Positions 8,324-16,716 of a DNA stretch of 64,000 bases are shown here, piece after piece. A program made the position numbers and the translations under genes. Source of the stretch: Rhodopirellula baltica (GTDB lineage Bacteria > Planctomycetota > Planctomycetia > Pirellulales > Pirellulaceae); NCBI GenBank assembly GCA_002901265.1, contig PPHI01000001.1, positions 558,001-622,000 of the forward strand. The letters run 5' to 3'. The stretch's first letter is position 1. Each line of letters opens with the position of its first letter. A model generated the notes under the pieces. The model had not been told where the DNA came from, did no database searches, and worked only from the letters and a program-made list of their open reading frames with translations.

Positions 8324-10531
8324 TCAATCCATTCCGGGAACCCAGAGCTTGCTGCCGCCGTCAGGCTTCGGCTGGCTCGGCGAGTCTGGTGTCCAGAGAC
8401 CTTCGCTAGCTGGTTCGGACTGTGGTGCTGGCGCGGGAACGAAGTCGTTTCCGCCGCCTGCCATCGCTGCGGGACCGCCCATTGGTCCGGCGCCGGGGCC
8501 GGTTGGAGCACGAAGTGAACCATCGGGACGAATGACGCCCAACTGCATCAGGATTTGCTGAACGCGAGCCATCACGCTGGGGTCGCTACCGTAGTTCTTT
8601 TCGATCTCCATGATCGTGCTGCGGAAGCCTTCTTGGTCGGCTGTCATCAAGCACAGTTCCATTTGGATCATCAGGACCGATGCGAAGTTCAGTCCGTGCT
8701 TTTTGGCAAACACCATTGCTTCTTTGCCGATTCCGATCGCTTCGACGGGCGCCGCGGTCGACATCATCCAAACCAGATAGCCTTCGTAGGCGAGTTGCTT
8801 TTCTTCTTCGGTCGAAGCGGTCGGAGCCTGCAGTTCGACCAGGCGTTTGGCAAACTTGCGAGCAGCGTTCTTGGCACCGATTTGACGTGCCGACGAAGCC
8901 AAGTAGTACAGCGGGAATGCGCTCAGCTTGCTTGGGTCGATACGGAAATAGTCGGCTGGCGGAAGCATGTTCGCTTCTTCGTCATCCGGCGTCAGAACAG
9001 GAAGTGGCTCGACATTGCCGGCTTCGCAAATCTGTCCCAGCACGCCTTCTAGGCTTTGGAAACGCTCGTAGCCTTCGAGGATTCGCAGGTACGCGGCGCG
9101 AGCGAGTGCCATCGATTCATCGTTGGCGACGTCATTTAGCGATTTTCCGCCGAGCAGTTTGAGGTTCAATTCACACGCCCGCTTTGCGGTGTTGGCAAGC
9201 GAGAAGTCGAGGTTGTAGCGGGTGAACTCTTCCATCGACTTGGGGTTTTCCAAGCGGATCGGACGCTGTTCTAGTTCGCTTAGCAGCGGGGTAGGCAATG
9301 GATCCTTGACTTCGATCGTGCCTTCTGGGATTGCCGATTCGAAGACCGCTTTGACCGAGTCGACTTGGTCTTCGCTGACGTCATAGGCCAACACATGTGG
9401 CTCTTGATCGGTTTGGCGTCCGAAGACACAAGCGATGCAAAGGGTAACAGCAGCGTCAGCGCCCTTTGGTTCGCCTTCGGCAAGTTCGCTGGACAGCTCG
9501 CGATCGGCGATAAAGAACGCGCTGCGTGGTGGCACACTGTCTTCGGTGATGCGCAGACGGGATGCTTGTGCCGGTTCCAACTGCTTGGTGCGGTTGCTGG
9601 CCATCAAAGCCATCTCGGCTTGCTCGACGTCTTTGAACTCCATGCGGACCGTTGCCGACTTGGGAGCCAGTTCGTCGCGTTCAAGCAGCAATGCCGCAAT
9701 CGCAAGGTAGCGTTGACGCTCGACCAGGTCCAAGCCTTCGGCGGCCGACAGTTGGCGAGCCATTTCGGATTGGCGTTCGGTGTCACCACGCCAGATCGCA
9801 CAACGCAGCAAGCCAGACAGGATCGCCGGTTGTCCCGGTGCGGTACGGCGCAGCGATTCGAATTTGTCTTGGGCAAGCAGTACCTTGTTGACGTCAAGCA
9901 ATGCGATCGCTTCGTCATAGCGTTCTTGCCAGTCAACACCTTCGGGGCATTCGATCAAGTCCGGAATGTTCTTGAGCAAATGGTTGATCATCGGAGAGTT
10001 GTCCAGCGAAGCCATGAAATGTTGGGCTTCGGAGGAATCGTATCCGTTGGCGCCGAGAGGCAACATCGCGAACAGACGTGCCGACAGGATCGATGCGTTT
10101 TGAACCAAGCCCATTGCGACCAATGTGGCGACGTCCATCAAGAACGAGTCGATGTTTTGTCCGCTTTCGTTGAACGCTTCGAGCAACGAATCGGTTGCGA
10201 CTTGCATCTCCCCTTTGGCAACCGAGACGGCGGCACGTTGGGTCAACGCGAGCGGGTTTGACGGTTGCAAGCGAATGAAACGTTCGGCGTTATCGGCAAG
10301 CGACTCGAGTTCTTGCAGTCCGAGCAGCAAGCGACCGCGGATCGCCAGCGCCCAAGCGGCGTCCGAGTGCTTTTCCAGAATCGATCGCAATTTGTCCAAT
10401 GCCGGAACCACTTGGCCGCCTTCGACCATCCGCAACACTTGATCCATCTGGCCGACGGAATCTTTGCATTTGCAGAACTTGATTTTCTTTCCGTTGCCGC
10501 AAGGGCAAATCGCGTATGGATCGACAGACAT
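8324..10531 (-). CDS. SEC-C zinc-motif protein with TPR-like helical repeats
   Basis: A 735-residue soluble protein. It opens with a SEC-C type zinc-binding motif (CPCGNGKKIKFCKC, residues 9-22), the element that SecA uses to bind SecB and ribosomes. Residues about 25-330 form repeated helical pairs of TPR character (LDKLRSILEKHSDAAWALAI, then LARTAPGQPAI-like segments). The rest is helical with a proline/glycine-rich tail near 690. It has no enzyme motif that I recognise. It likely acts as a scaffold or chaperone-like factor. ribD follows immediately downstream. Confidence 0.75.
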   Translation of the reverse strand: MSVDPYAICPCGNGKKIKFCKCKDSVGQMDQVLRMVEGGQVVPALDKLRSILEKHSDAAWALAIRGRLLLGLQELESLADNAERFIRLQPSNPLALTQRAAVSVAKGEMQVATDSLLEAFNESGQNIDSFLMDVATLVAMGLVQNASILSARLFAMLPLGANGYDSSEAQHFMASLDNSPMINHLLKNIPDLIECPEGVDWQERYDEAIALLDVNKVLLAQDKFESLRRTAPGQPAILSGLLRCAIWRGDTERQSEMARQLSAAEGLDLVERQRYLAIAALLLERDELAPKSATVRMEFKDVEQAEMALMASNRTKQLEPAQASRLRITEDSVPPRSAFFIADRELSSELAEGEPKGADAAVTLCIACVFGRQTDQEPHVLAYDVSEDQVDSVKAVFESAIPEGTIEVKDPLPTPLLSELEQRPIRLENPKSMEEFTRYNLDFSLANTAKRACELNLKLLGGKSLNDVANDESMALARAAYLRILEGYERFQSLEGVLGQICEAGNVEPLPVLTPDDEEANMLPPADYFRIDPSKLSAFPLYYLASSARQIGAKNAARKFAKRLVELQAPTASTEEEKQLAYEGYLVWMMSTAAPVEAIGIGKEAMVFAKKHGLNFASVLMIQMELCLMTADQEGFRSTIMEIEKNYGSDPSVMARVQQILMQLGVIRPDGSLRAPTGPGAGPMGGPAAMAGGGNDFVPAPAPQSEPASEGLWTPDSPSQPKPDGGSKLWVPGMD

Positions 10532-10765
10532 GAATTCTGGTTGCCAGAGTTAGTGGAGGCGAGCAATCTCCGCTCACCGGTGGGGGGCATCGCAAGGACG
10601 CTTTGATTGTTCGGTTGCTGGATGGTTCGGCGGTGACGCTGGTCAGGACCAGGAAGCGTCGAACACGGCGGTTTCCAGGGGCACAATGGTACCACGGGAG
10701 CGGCATTTTCCCCAAGCCCTCGATTCGCCGTGGCAAGGTATCGCGTGAGCTGCCAAAACCACGCC

Positions 10766-11245
10766 CTAAGTCGCAAAAGCTTGCAAAAGGAACTCCAGAG
10801 CGCGAGCTTCGATCTTTGGCTGGCTGCTATCGCGAGGTCCGGCCACGTTCAGCACGCTTGGACGTGTCTGCGCCAGCCATTCGCGCAGTCGATCAAGGTT
10901 CTTGGGGTCGATTTTGACACACAGGCAATCGCGATTGTGGCGTTTCGCCAAACGCTGGGTCAGCAACGTGCCGCCTTTGAGTTTTCCTTCGTAAAGGATC
11001 AACGTGGCATCGCTGTCGACCACGTTTTGTTCCGTCCGCGGCGGGTACTCCGGCGAATCCATTTCCTGCAATTCGTAACGACTGGGGATGGAGCCGTCTT
11101 CGCTCAGTCGGCCTTTGGGGCACCAGCCGCCATGTTCGATGCCCAACGCGAGTGCGGCTTCCAAACCCGCGCGATCGACGCCCGTTTGGCCACCGGACAC
11201 GATGCGCTGTGGAACGAAAGTCGGCGTGGAACGGTCTTGATTCAA
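10766..11245 (-). CDS. Putative molybdenum carrier / YpsA-SLOG family protein
   Basis: A 159-residue Rossmann-like protein. The signature RIVSGGQTGVDRAGLEAAL followed by GGWCPKGR and YPPRTEQNV identifies the family often annotated as 'putative molybdenum carrier', within the SLOG/YpsA nucleotide-binding superfamily. The first in-frame start is TTG 11245, only about 13 residues before the core motif, so a TTG start is accepted. The ligand is unproven: SLOG proteins bind nucleotides or ADP-ribose-like molecules, and the molybdenum label rests on one structure. It lies just downstream of the RluA gene on the same strand. Confidence 0.75.
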   Translation of the reverse strand: MNQDRSTPTFVPQRIVSGGQTGVDRAGLEAALALGIEHGGWCPKGRLSEDGSIPSRYELQEMDSPEYPPRTEQNVVDSDATLILYEGKLKGGTLLTQRLAKRHNRDCLCVKIDPKNLDRLREWLAQTRPSVLNVAGPRDSSQPKIEARALEFLLQAFAT

Positions 11246-11292
11246 ATCGTGAAACGGAGATCGAGTATCACTGGCTCACTAGCACTGGCTAG

Positions 11293-12042
11293 CTAACACT
11301 GTCCCAGCCAATCGATGACCTGAGATTCGATCTTAGGCATCGTGGGGATCCAGGGAAAGCGTTGTCGCCAACCGCTGGGCAGATCAGCGGTGAATTGTAA
11401 ACGATCGCCTTTGGTCGGATGTTCGATCCCCAAACGCCAACTGTGAAGCGTGATGCCGTCGGCAAAGTTTTCTTCGCTGCCGTACTTTTGGTCGCCGACA
11501 ATTGGGCAACCGCGTTCGGCGAATTGCAAGCGGATCTGGTGCTTGCGGCCAGTCAATAGTTTGACGGCGACAAGCAGATGTGTCTCTGATTCGGCAAGTG
11601 ACGTGTATTGCAGTTCGGCCGATTGGCAGTCTTGTTTCCCATGGCGGTCGACCCGCATGCGGTGTGCCGCGTCGTCTTTGTAGACTTGGTCACGCAAGGT
11701 TCCAGATCCGGACGAAAGAGACGCATCGGGATTCGCAACGACTGCCAAGTAGACCTTCTCCGCCCGGGATGTCACCTTCTTGCTTTTGCCGGGGCCGCCA
11801 AATTGAATGGTTAAACGCGAGGCGGCTTTACTGGTCCGCGCGAGCACGAGGACACCGGTCGTCAAACGGTCCAAGCGACTGACAACGCCGATGTAAACGT
11901 TGCCCGGCTTGTTGTACTTGCGACGAACATAGTCACACGCCCAGCGGTGTGCGGTCAGTTGATCGTCTTCGGCACCCATCGTGGCCATACCGGCCGGCTT
12001 GTCGACAACCAGCAGATGGTTGTCCTCGTAGATCACGTTCAT
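11293..12042 (-). CDS. RluA-family RNA pseudouridine synthase
   Basis: Isomerises uridine to pseudouridine in rRNA or tRNA. The family signatures are clear: an N-terminal YEDNHLLVVDKPAGMAT, the catalytic SRLDRLTTGVLVLARTSKAA (aspartate in RLDR), and a late KLLTGRKHQIRLQFAERGCP. There is no S4 domain, so it resembles the shorter RluA/RluC-type members. The ATG overlaps the cinA stop (ATGA), which indicates translational coupling. The target position cannot be told from the sequence. Confidence 0.9.
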   Translation of the reverse strand: MNVIYEDNHLLVVDKPAGMATMGAEDDQLTAHRWACDYVRRKYNKPGNVYIGVVSRLDRLTTGVLVLARTSKAASRLTIQFGGPGKSKKVTSRAEKVYLAVVANPDASLSSGSGTLRDQVYKDDAAHRMRVDRHGKQDCQSAELQYTSLAESETHLLVAVKLLTGRKHQIRLQFAERGCPIVGDQKYGSEENFADGITLHSWRLGIEHPTKGDRLQFTADLPSGWRQRFPWIPTMPKIESQVIDWLGQC

Positions 12043-13310
12043 CGTGCCGCCTTATCAGTCGCCGATACCGTGTCAGTGTTTTCCCGAAGGAGATGCCGGA
12101 ACCAGGCCAGTGCGGCTTTGGCGATCCGAGGCTGGATGATTGATGGATGGCCGCCGATGCGACTGGTGGTGCTGAACCGTTCGCCGGTGGGCGAGAGAAC
12201 AATCAGTTCTACATCGGCAGCTGGCAGCGGAGCTTCATTGCTGCCTTCGAGTGACGGATACTGATCAACGGCGAGCAGCCAATCGGCGGAAGATTGGTGA
12301 CGCAGCTGTTCGAGTGCGGCGTCAGGCGTGACTCCCAGAAAGCTTGCGAGATCAGAGAGCTCGGCAAACGTCATCCCACCGCGATGACTTGGCGTTGGCC
12401 CAAGCGTTGCGAACCAGTCGGCGAGCTGCGCGGCATAGCCGAATTCGACCGTCACGACGCTTTCGCCACGCTGTTGTAGTTCACTGTCGACGGCATGAAA
12501 CTGTTCGTAGTCTTCGCCATCGCCGTAATGCAAGTCACCGACGCGTGAAAGGATTTCTTGACGCGTCGATTCGATTTGCGCGAGGCATGCATCTTTGCTG
12601 CGGTCGATCGCGGTGATCCGCAGCGAGATGGTCGCGGCGCTGACCGTGATCCCGACACGTGGCGTTCGGTCACGTTCGATCATATCGCCTAGCCGTTGTT
12701 CCATATCGCTTTCGCCAGTCCCGAAGAACTTCATCACAAAATGTTCGATGTGATTGGCTTGTCCTCCGGCCATGGCCATGATTCGCGGTGCGACGGTGTC
12801 GTCAAACATTCGCATCATTTCGGCGGGCACACCGGGCAACGCGAACACGCGGCAGCGATTGTCGTTTTCTGTCAAGACAACATCGATGCCTGGCGCGGTG
12901 CCTTGGGGATTGAAAACTTCGTCGCTGCTGACGGGGAACATCGCTTGGATCTTGTTCCGCTCCGGCATCTCGCGATTGCGTTTGGAAAACAGCGATTCGA
13001 TGTGGTCGAGTGCCGACTGGCGGAACTCCAGCGGCTCATTCGCTGCCGCGGCGAGGGCTTGCCGCGTCAGGTCATCGCGGGTTGGCCCCAGTCCACCTGT
13101 CGCGACGACGATGTCGGCACGTCCCGCTGCGATGCGAAAGACATCGATATTGTGCTGTAGCGTATCGCCCACAGTGCTGTGGAATTCGACTTCGATACCC
13201 AGTTCGCCCAGGCGTCGGCTGAGCCACTGCGAGTTGGTGTCGAGACGGGCGCCGCTGGTCATTTCATCGCCAATGGAAATGATTTCGGCGCGAAGCGTGG
13301 ATTCAGACAT
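12039..13310 (-). CDS. cinA: CinA-like protein with degenerate C-terminal domain
   Basis: The N-terminal half is the MoCF/COG1058 domain of CinA: AEIISIGDEMTSGARLDTN, then VVATGGLGPTRDDLT and FALPGVPAEM. This domain acts on ADP-ribose or NMN-related substrates in family members. The C-terminal part aligns in position with the pyridine-nucleotide amidohydrolase domain, but the expected ES-C-TGG catalytic segment is not seen; the equivalent place reads VVTVEFGYAAQLADWF. Amidohydrolase activity is therefore doubtful. The gene is coupled by a four-base overlap to the RluA gene. Confidence 0.85.
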   Translation of the reverse strand: MSESTLRAEIISIGDEMTSGARLDTNSQWLSRRLGELGIEVEFHSTVGDTLQHNIDVFRIAAGRADIVVATGGLGPTRDDLTRQALAAAANEPLEFRQSALDHIESLFSKRNREMPERNKIQAMFPVSSDEVFNPQGTAPGIDVVLTENDNRCRVFALPGVPAEMMRMFDDTVAPRIMAMAGGQANHIEHFVMKFFGTGESDMEQRLGDMIERDRTPRVGITVSAATISLRITAIDRSKDACLAQIESTRQEILSRVGDLHYGDGEDYEQFHAVDSELQQRGESVVTVEFGYAAQLADWFATLGPTPSHRGGMTFAELSDLASFLGVTPDAALEQLRHQSSADWLLAVDQYPSLEGSNEAPLPAADVELIVLSPTGERFSTTSRIGGHPSIIQPRIAKAALAWFRHLLRENTDTVSATDKAAR

Positions 13311-13415
13311 TTGCCGGGAGACCTGGAGATCAAAATCGCGACCACCATCAGTCGCCCGACAATGTTATAGATCGAAGGAAACGCCCCGAGAAGCGAGGCA
13401 CTGTGAGCAACAGGG

Positions 13416-14534
13416 TCACTTGGTGTCCGGGAACAGTTCTTGGACCATTTGCTCGAGTTTGGCATCCGCCGATTCCGATTCCTGTAGCGTTTTCTGTAAC
13501 GCGGCGAGCTCTTCGGCAAGTGCATTGAGTTTCGACTGCTGTAACTCTCGTTGTGCTTGGTGAAGCGAGGAGAGCACCTTCCCGCCAGACTGTCTGATGC
13601 TTTCGCGTTGATCGTTCGTTTCGGCGTCGAGATAGCGTTGACGCAGTCTCTGCAGCTGCAATTTCAGAACTTCAAGCCGCTTCTCGGACCGTGCCACGTC
13701 ACCCGAAGATTGCACTGCGTCGGTGCTTTTGGGGCTCATGCTTTGCTGGCCGCCATACGGATCCGCAGCAGGCTTGGCGTTTGTCTTGTTAGTGCTCGGT
13801 TTGCTAATGCTTGGTGCAAAAGGATTATCTGATTGCTGGAGTGTCTGGTCGGTCTTGGCAGGCTGGTGGTTCGCAAGCGGTATGTTGCCAATTAATTTCG
13901 GCAGTGTCGGTCCGTCAAACGGGTCAAATCCCGGGATCTCGCGAAGGTTGTATAGGTCGACACGAGGTTGGTTGGTATCGAATGCCTTCGCAAGCGTTAG
14001 GATGACGTCACTCGATTCTGAAAGGTCACGCGACGTCTTAATCCCAATTCGCAACCACATCTGTGCGGAGGGAGGACTTGCGAAAGGGTCTCCAGCTGCG
14101 GAATAAAAAGGATTGTCGGATGATCCGTTGCTGGTTGCCGATTCCTTTTGTGGTCCGATTTCGACTTTGTTGATTCCAAACAACAATGCTTTCTTGTTGC
14201 ATTTGGCCTTGAAGTCATTGATTTGAGAGTCGCTCCAACTTGCCGGGTAGGACGCTGCGAGAATCAGTTCCGCTTTTTCAGGTAATGGTGATTCGTTGTC
14301 GATGCGGATTTGGTCGAGTTTGATTTGACCGACCCCAGCGGTGGACAATGCGTTTTGAATCTCCCAGGCGGTGAGGAAATCGTTCCGCTTGGCATCAGGC
14401 CCCAGCATGACAACGATCTCTAGATTGTTTGTTTGGCTGGTTTGTGCAGCGATGTTCTGTGGAATCGCCAAAACGCTTGCCAGTAGAAGGGCACCAAGTG
14501 TCGTGCCTGTTGTGCATCGAATGGTCGACATCAT
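13416..14534 (-). CDS. Exported protein of unknown function with C-terminal coiled coil
   Basis: 372 residues. A signal peptide (MMSTIRCTTGTTLGALLLAS, cut near NIAAQT) is followed by a region NLEIVVMLGPDAKRNDFLTAWEI with alpha/beta character, a flexible Asn/Pro/Lys-rich middle, and a heptad-rich C-terminus from about residue 275 (LEVLKLQLQRLRQRYLDAE). I do not recognise the family. Its ATG overlaps the stop of the kinase gene (ATGA), so it is the third gene of a sigma/kinase operon and may be the envelope partner of the kinase. Confidence 0.7.
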   Translation of the reverse strand: MMSTIRCTTGTTLGALLLASVLAIPQNIAAQTSQTNNLEIVVMLGPDAKRNDFLTAWEIQNALSTAGVGQIKLDQIRIDNESPLPEKAELILAASYPASWSDSQINDFKAKCNKKALLFGINKVEIGPQKESATSNGSSDNPFYSAAGDPFASPPSAQMWLRIGIKTSRDLSESSDVILTLAKAFDTNQPRVDLYNLREIPGFDPFDGPTLPKLIGNIPLANHQPAKTDQTLQQSDNPFAPSISKPSTNKTNAKPAADPYGGQQSMSPKSTDAVQSSGDVARSEKRLEVLKLQLQRLRQRYLDAETNDQRESIRQSGGKVLSSLHQAQRELQQSKLNALAEELAALQKTLQESESADAKLEQMVQELFPDTK

Positions 14535-16051
14535 CGAGAAGCTTCCTTTTGTATTCGGATCGGAACGAAGAGAAGAGGGCTATCGCGTTCTGTTGCGGTG
14601 TCATGCTGCTTGGACGACGGGGTGCCGAGCAAGATTGACAAGTTGTCTTGCTCGATTTCTTGTTTCAGTGCATCAAGCTTCGATTGCAGCTGATCGATCG
14701 CCTGGTCCATCGGTTGCTCGATGAAGATTTCTTGCGAATCAGGCGGCATCGACGCGTTTGTATTCGACGGTCCTGTCGGTGGTGCTTGGGCGTCCCAGAA
14801 CAGCAGCATCGTTCCTGAGCAAAATAAGAACAGCATCAAGAAAGTACTGCTGACGAAGAGCAGCCAGCTTGCAAACTTCGGTTTTGCCATCGAAAGTGAC
14901 TCCGGTAACTTCGCGTTGGTGGGTTGCTGAACATGGGCAAGACATCCTTCGAGAAGGTCTTGAACTTTTGCCGCGGACTGGGGACGCGACGAAGCGTCTT
15001 TGCAAAGCAAACGTTCTGTCAGCGTTTCCAACCAATGCGGGACGTTGGCATTCTGGTCGCGAAGTGGTTTTGGCTTCGATTCGATGATTTTGCGCAGGAC
15101 CCCATAGCTGGTTTCGGATTGAAACGGTGGGTGTCCGGCACACATGGAGTAGATCACTACGCCCAAGCTGAATAAGTCGCTGCGGTGATCGATCGCGTCA
15201 CCACGTGCCTGTTCAGGCGACATGAACTGGGGTGTTCCGGCAATGAAGCCCGATCTGGTGTAAGACACATCATCCGCCGCTCGTGCCAAACCGAAGTCGG
15301 TCAACATCGCTCGATCGACACCACGTTCGAGCAAGATGTTTGCCGGTTTGACATCGCGATGAACCAAGCCTTGTTTGTGGGCCGCGGCAAGGGCAGCGGC
15401 GACTTGGCTGGCAATTCGAAGCACATCGATGGTATCGAGCGCGCCGGTGGAGTCGATCCGTTGCTGCAGCGAGTGACTGACGACGTACGGCATCACCAAA
15501 AACGGTAATGATGTTTGTGAATCAGAAACCGATAGGACTGGCATCACATTGGGGTGCACGACCGCCGCTGTCGCCTGAGCCTCTCGCAAAAAACGTTGCC
15601 TCGCGACTCCGAGAGCGGCCAAGTGTGGCGACATCACCTTGATTGCCACGGGGCGGTTCAGTTCAGTATCGAATCCTTTCAGAACGATCCCCATCCCGCC
15701 GATGCCGATCACGCTGATCACGTCAAAATCGCCCAGGCATCCGATCGAATCGTCACGTCGAGCGGGCTTCAAAAAATTAACGGCAAAGTCGGCGAGAGAT
15801 TGTTCCGTGTGATCTATGGGACGCTCGGTGCTGAACGGTGGAGTTGTCGATTTTGACGACGTGATCGCACGCGATTCCGCTTGCAGCGCCGTCACGATTC
15901 GCAGCGAGCCGTTGTCCGATCCAGAAAACGATTCGATGCGTTTTTGGCAATCGATACAGTGATCCAGATGCCGAACCACCGAGGCCTGCGTTGCCATATC
16001 GGAGCGGTCGTCCAGGCAGTCGAGCAATTGTTGTTGCGAGGGATGTTTCAC
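14531..16051 (-). CDS. Membrane Ser/Thr protein kinase with N-terminal anti-sigma-type zinc motif
   Basis: A Hanks-type kinase with a complete catalytic core: glycine loop IGIGGMGIVLKG, Lys138 (VAIKVM), HRDVKPAN with catalytic Asp233, DFG at 252-254, and TPQFMSPEQA. A single membrane helix spans about 393-418, with a short C-terminal segment outside. Residues 28-35 read HLDHCIDC, an H-x3-C-x2-C motif of the ZAS/zf-HC2 anti-sigma fold. The start is GTG 16051, overlapping the sigma factor stop. This combination matches the planctomycete ECF groups in which a kinase replaces or carries the anti-sigma factor. Confidence 0.93.
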   Translation of the reverse strand: MKHPSQQQLLDCLDDRSDMATQASVVRHLDHCIDCQKRIESFSGSDNGSLRIVTALQAESRAITSSKSTTPPFSTERPIDHTEQSLADFAVNFLKPARRDDSIGCLGDFDVISVIGIGGMGIVLKGFDTELNRPVAIKVMSPHLAALGVARQRFLREAQATAAVVHPNVMPVLSVSDSQTSLPFLVMPYVVSHSLQQRIDSTGALDTIDVLRIASQVAAALAAAHKQGLVHRDVKPANILLERGVDRAMLTDFGLARAADDVSYTRSGFIAGTPQFMSPEQARGDAIDHRSDLFSLGVVIYSMCAGHPPFQSETSYGVLRKIIESKPKPLRDQNANVPHWLETLTERLLCKDASSRPQSAAKVQDLLEGCLAHVQQPTNAKLPESLSMAKPKFASWLLFVSSTFLMLFLFCSGTMLLFWDAQAPPTGPSNTNASMPPDSQEIFIEQPMDQAIDQLQSKLDALKQEIEQDNLSILLGTPSSKQHDTATERDSPLLFVPIRIQKEASR

Positions 16052-16623
16052 TGCATCACCTCTTCAACGATAGCGCGAATGCGTTTCAGGATTCTGCTGC
16101 GGGCCATATAAATCGCCCCACGCGACAGGTCGAGTTCTCGCGTGACTGCGTCGACCGGGCGTTGGTCGATGACGGTTTGCCAGAATGCTTGCCAGGACGA
16201 TTCGGAAAACTCGCCGCGGATTTTGGTGGCCGCCCAGACAATTAGTTCGTGTTCGTACTGGTCGTCAAAGTCAGGCTGGTCCGCGATCGAATGCAGGCTG
16301 CGGATGGAGTCCGTTCCGCCGGTTGGCGTGACGTGCTGCCGCATCTTGGTCATGTACTTGATGACCTCGTGACGCGAGACGGTGCACAGCCAGCGACGAA
16401 ACGAAGCCTGTTTCCCGTCGTCCTGGAATCTCTCGACCGATTTGGCGATCGCCAAAAGGATCTGCTGTGTCGCGTCACCAAGATGCGATTCTGGCACGCC
16501 TCGCCGCTTGGCAAAGTGCCGCAAGAAAGGCTCGTAAAGCTCGACAAAAGCCCACCATGCGGATTGGTCGCGATGGTTGGGCAGTCGAACAATCAGGCTC
16601 GGTCGTGTCTCGGGGGTTTTCAT
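16048..16623 (-). CDS. ECF-type RNA polymerase sigma factor
   Basis: A 191-residue sigma-70 family factor. Region 2 is visible from LYEPFLRHFAKRRGVPESHL to ATQQILLAIAKSVERF, and region 4 near the C-terminus as VDAVTRELDLSRGAIYMARSRIL. It is typical of the short planctomycete sigma factors found with kinases. ATG 16623 is preferred over GTG 16626. The stop overlaps the GTG start of the kinase gene, so sigma and kinase are made together. The kinase is the probable regulator. Confidence 0.92.
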   Translation of the reverse strand: MKTPETRPSLIVRLPNHRDQSAWWAFVELYEPFLRHFAKRRGVPESHLGDATQQILLAIAKSVERFQDDGKQASFRRWLCTVSRHEVIKYMTKMRQHVTPTGGTDSIRSLHSIADQPDFDDQYEHELIVWAATKIRGEFSESSWQAFWQTVIDQRPVDAVTRELDLSRGAIYMARSRILKRIRAIVEEVMQ

Positions 16624-16656
16624 CACAACCAGTTTAAGGCTGGCTGATGACCGAGA

Positions 16657-16675
16657 TCTAACGCCTGGGGTTAGA
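16657..16675. repeat. Short inverted repeat upstream of the sigma-factor operon
   Basis: TCTAAC (16657-16662) and GTTAGA (16670-16675) form a 6-bp palindrome around GCCTGGG. It lies between the sigma start and the DUF1501 stop. It may be an operator, a weak terminator for the DUF1501 gene, or a copy of a dispersed extragenic repeat. I cannot separate these from one copy. Confidence 0.35.
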
Positions 16676-16716
16676 AAAACTATTGAAAAGAATCAGCGTG
16701 TCACACGGCATCTTGA

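Noticed and set aside
9365-10261. 298-residue open frame antisense to the SEC-C gene
   Set aside because: Shadow of the real coding strand, with no motif.
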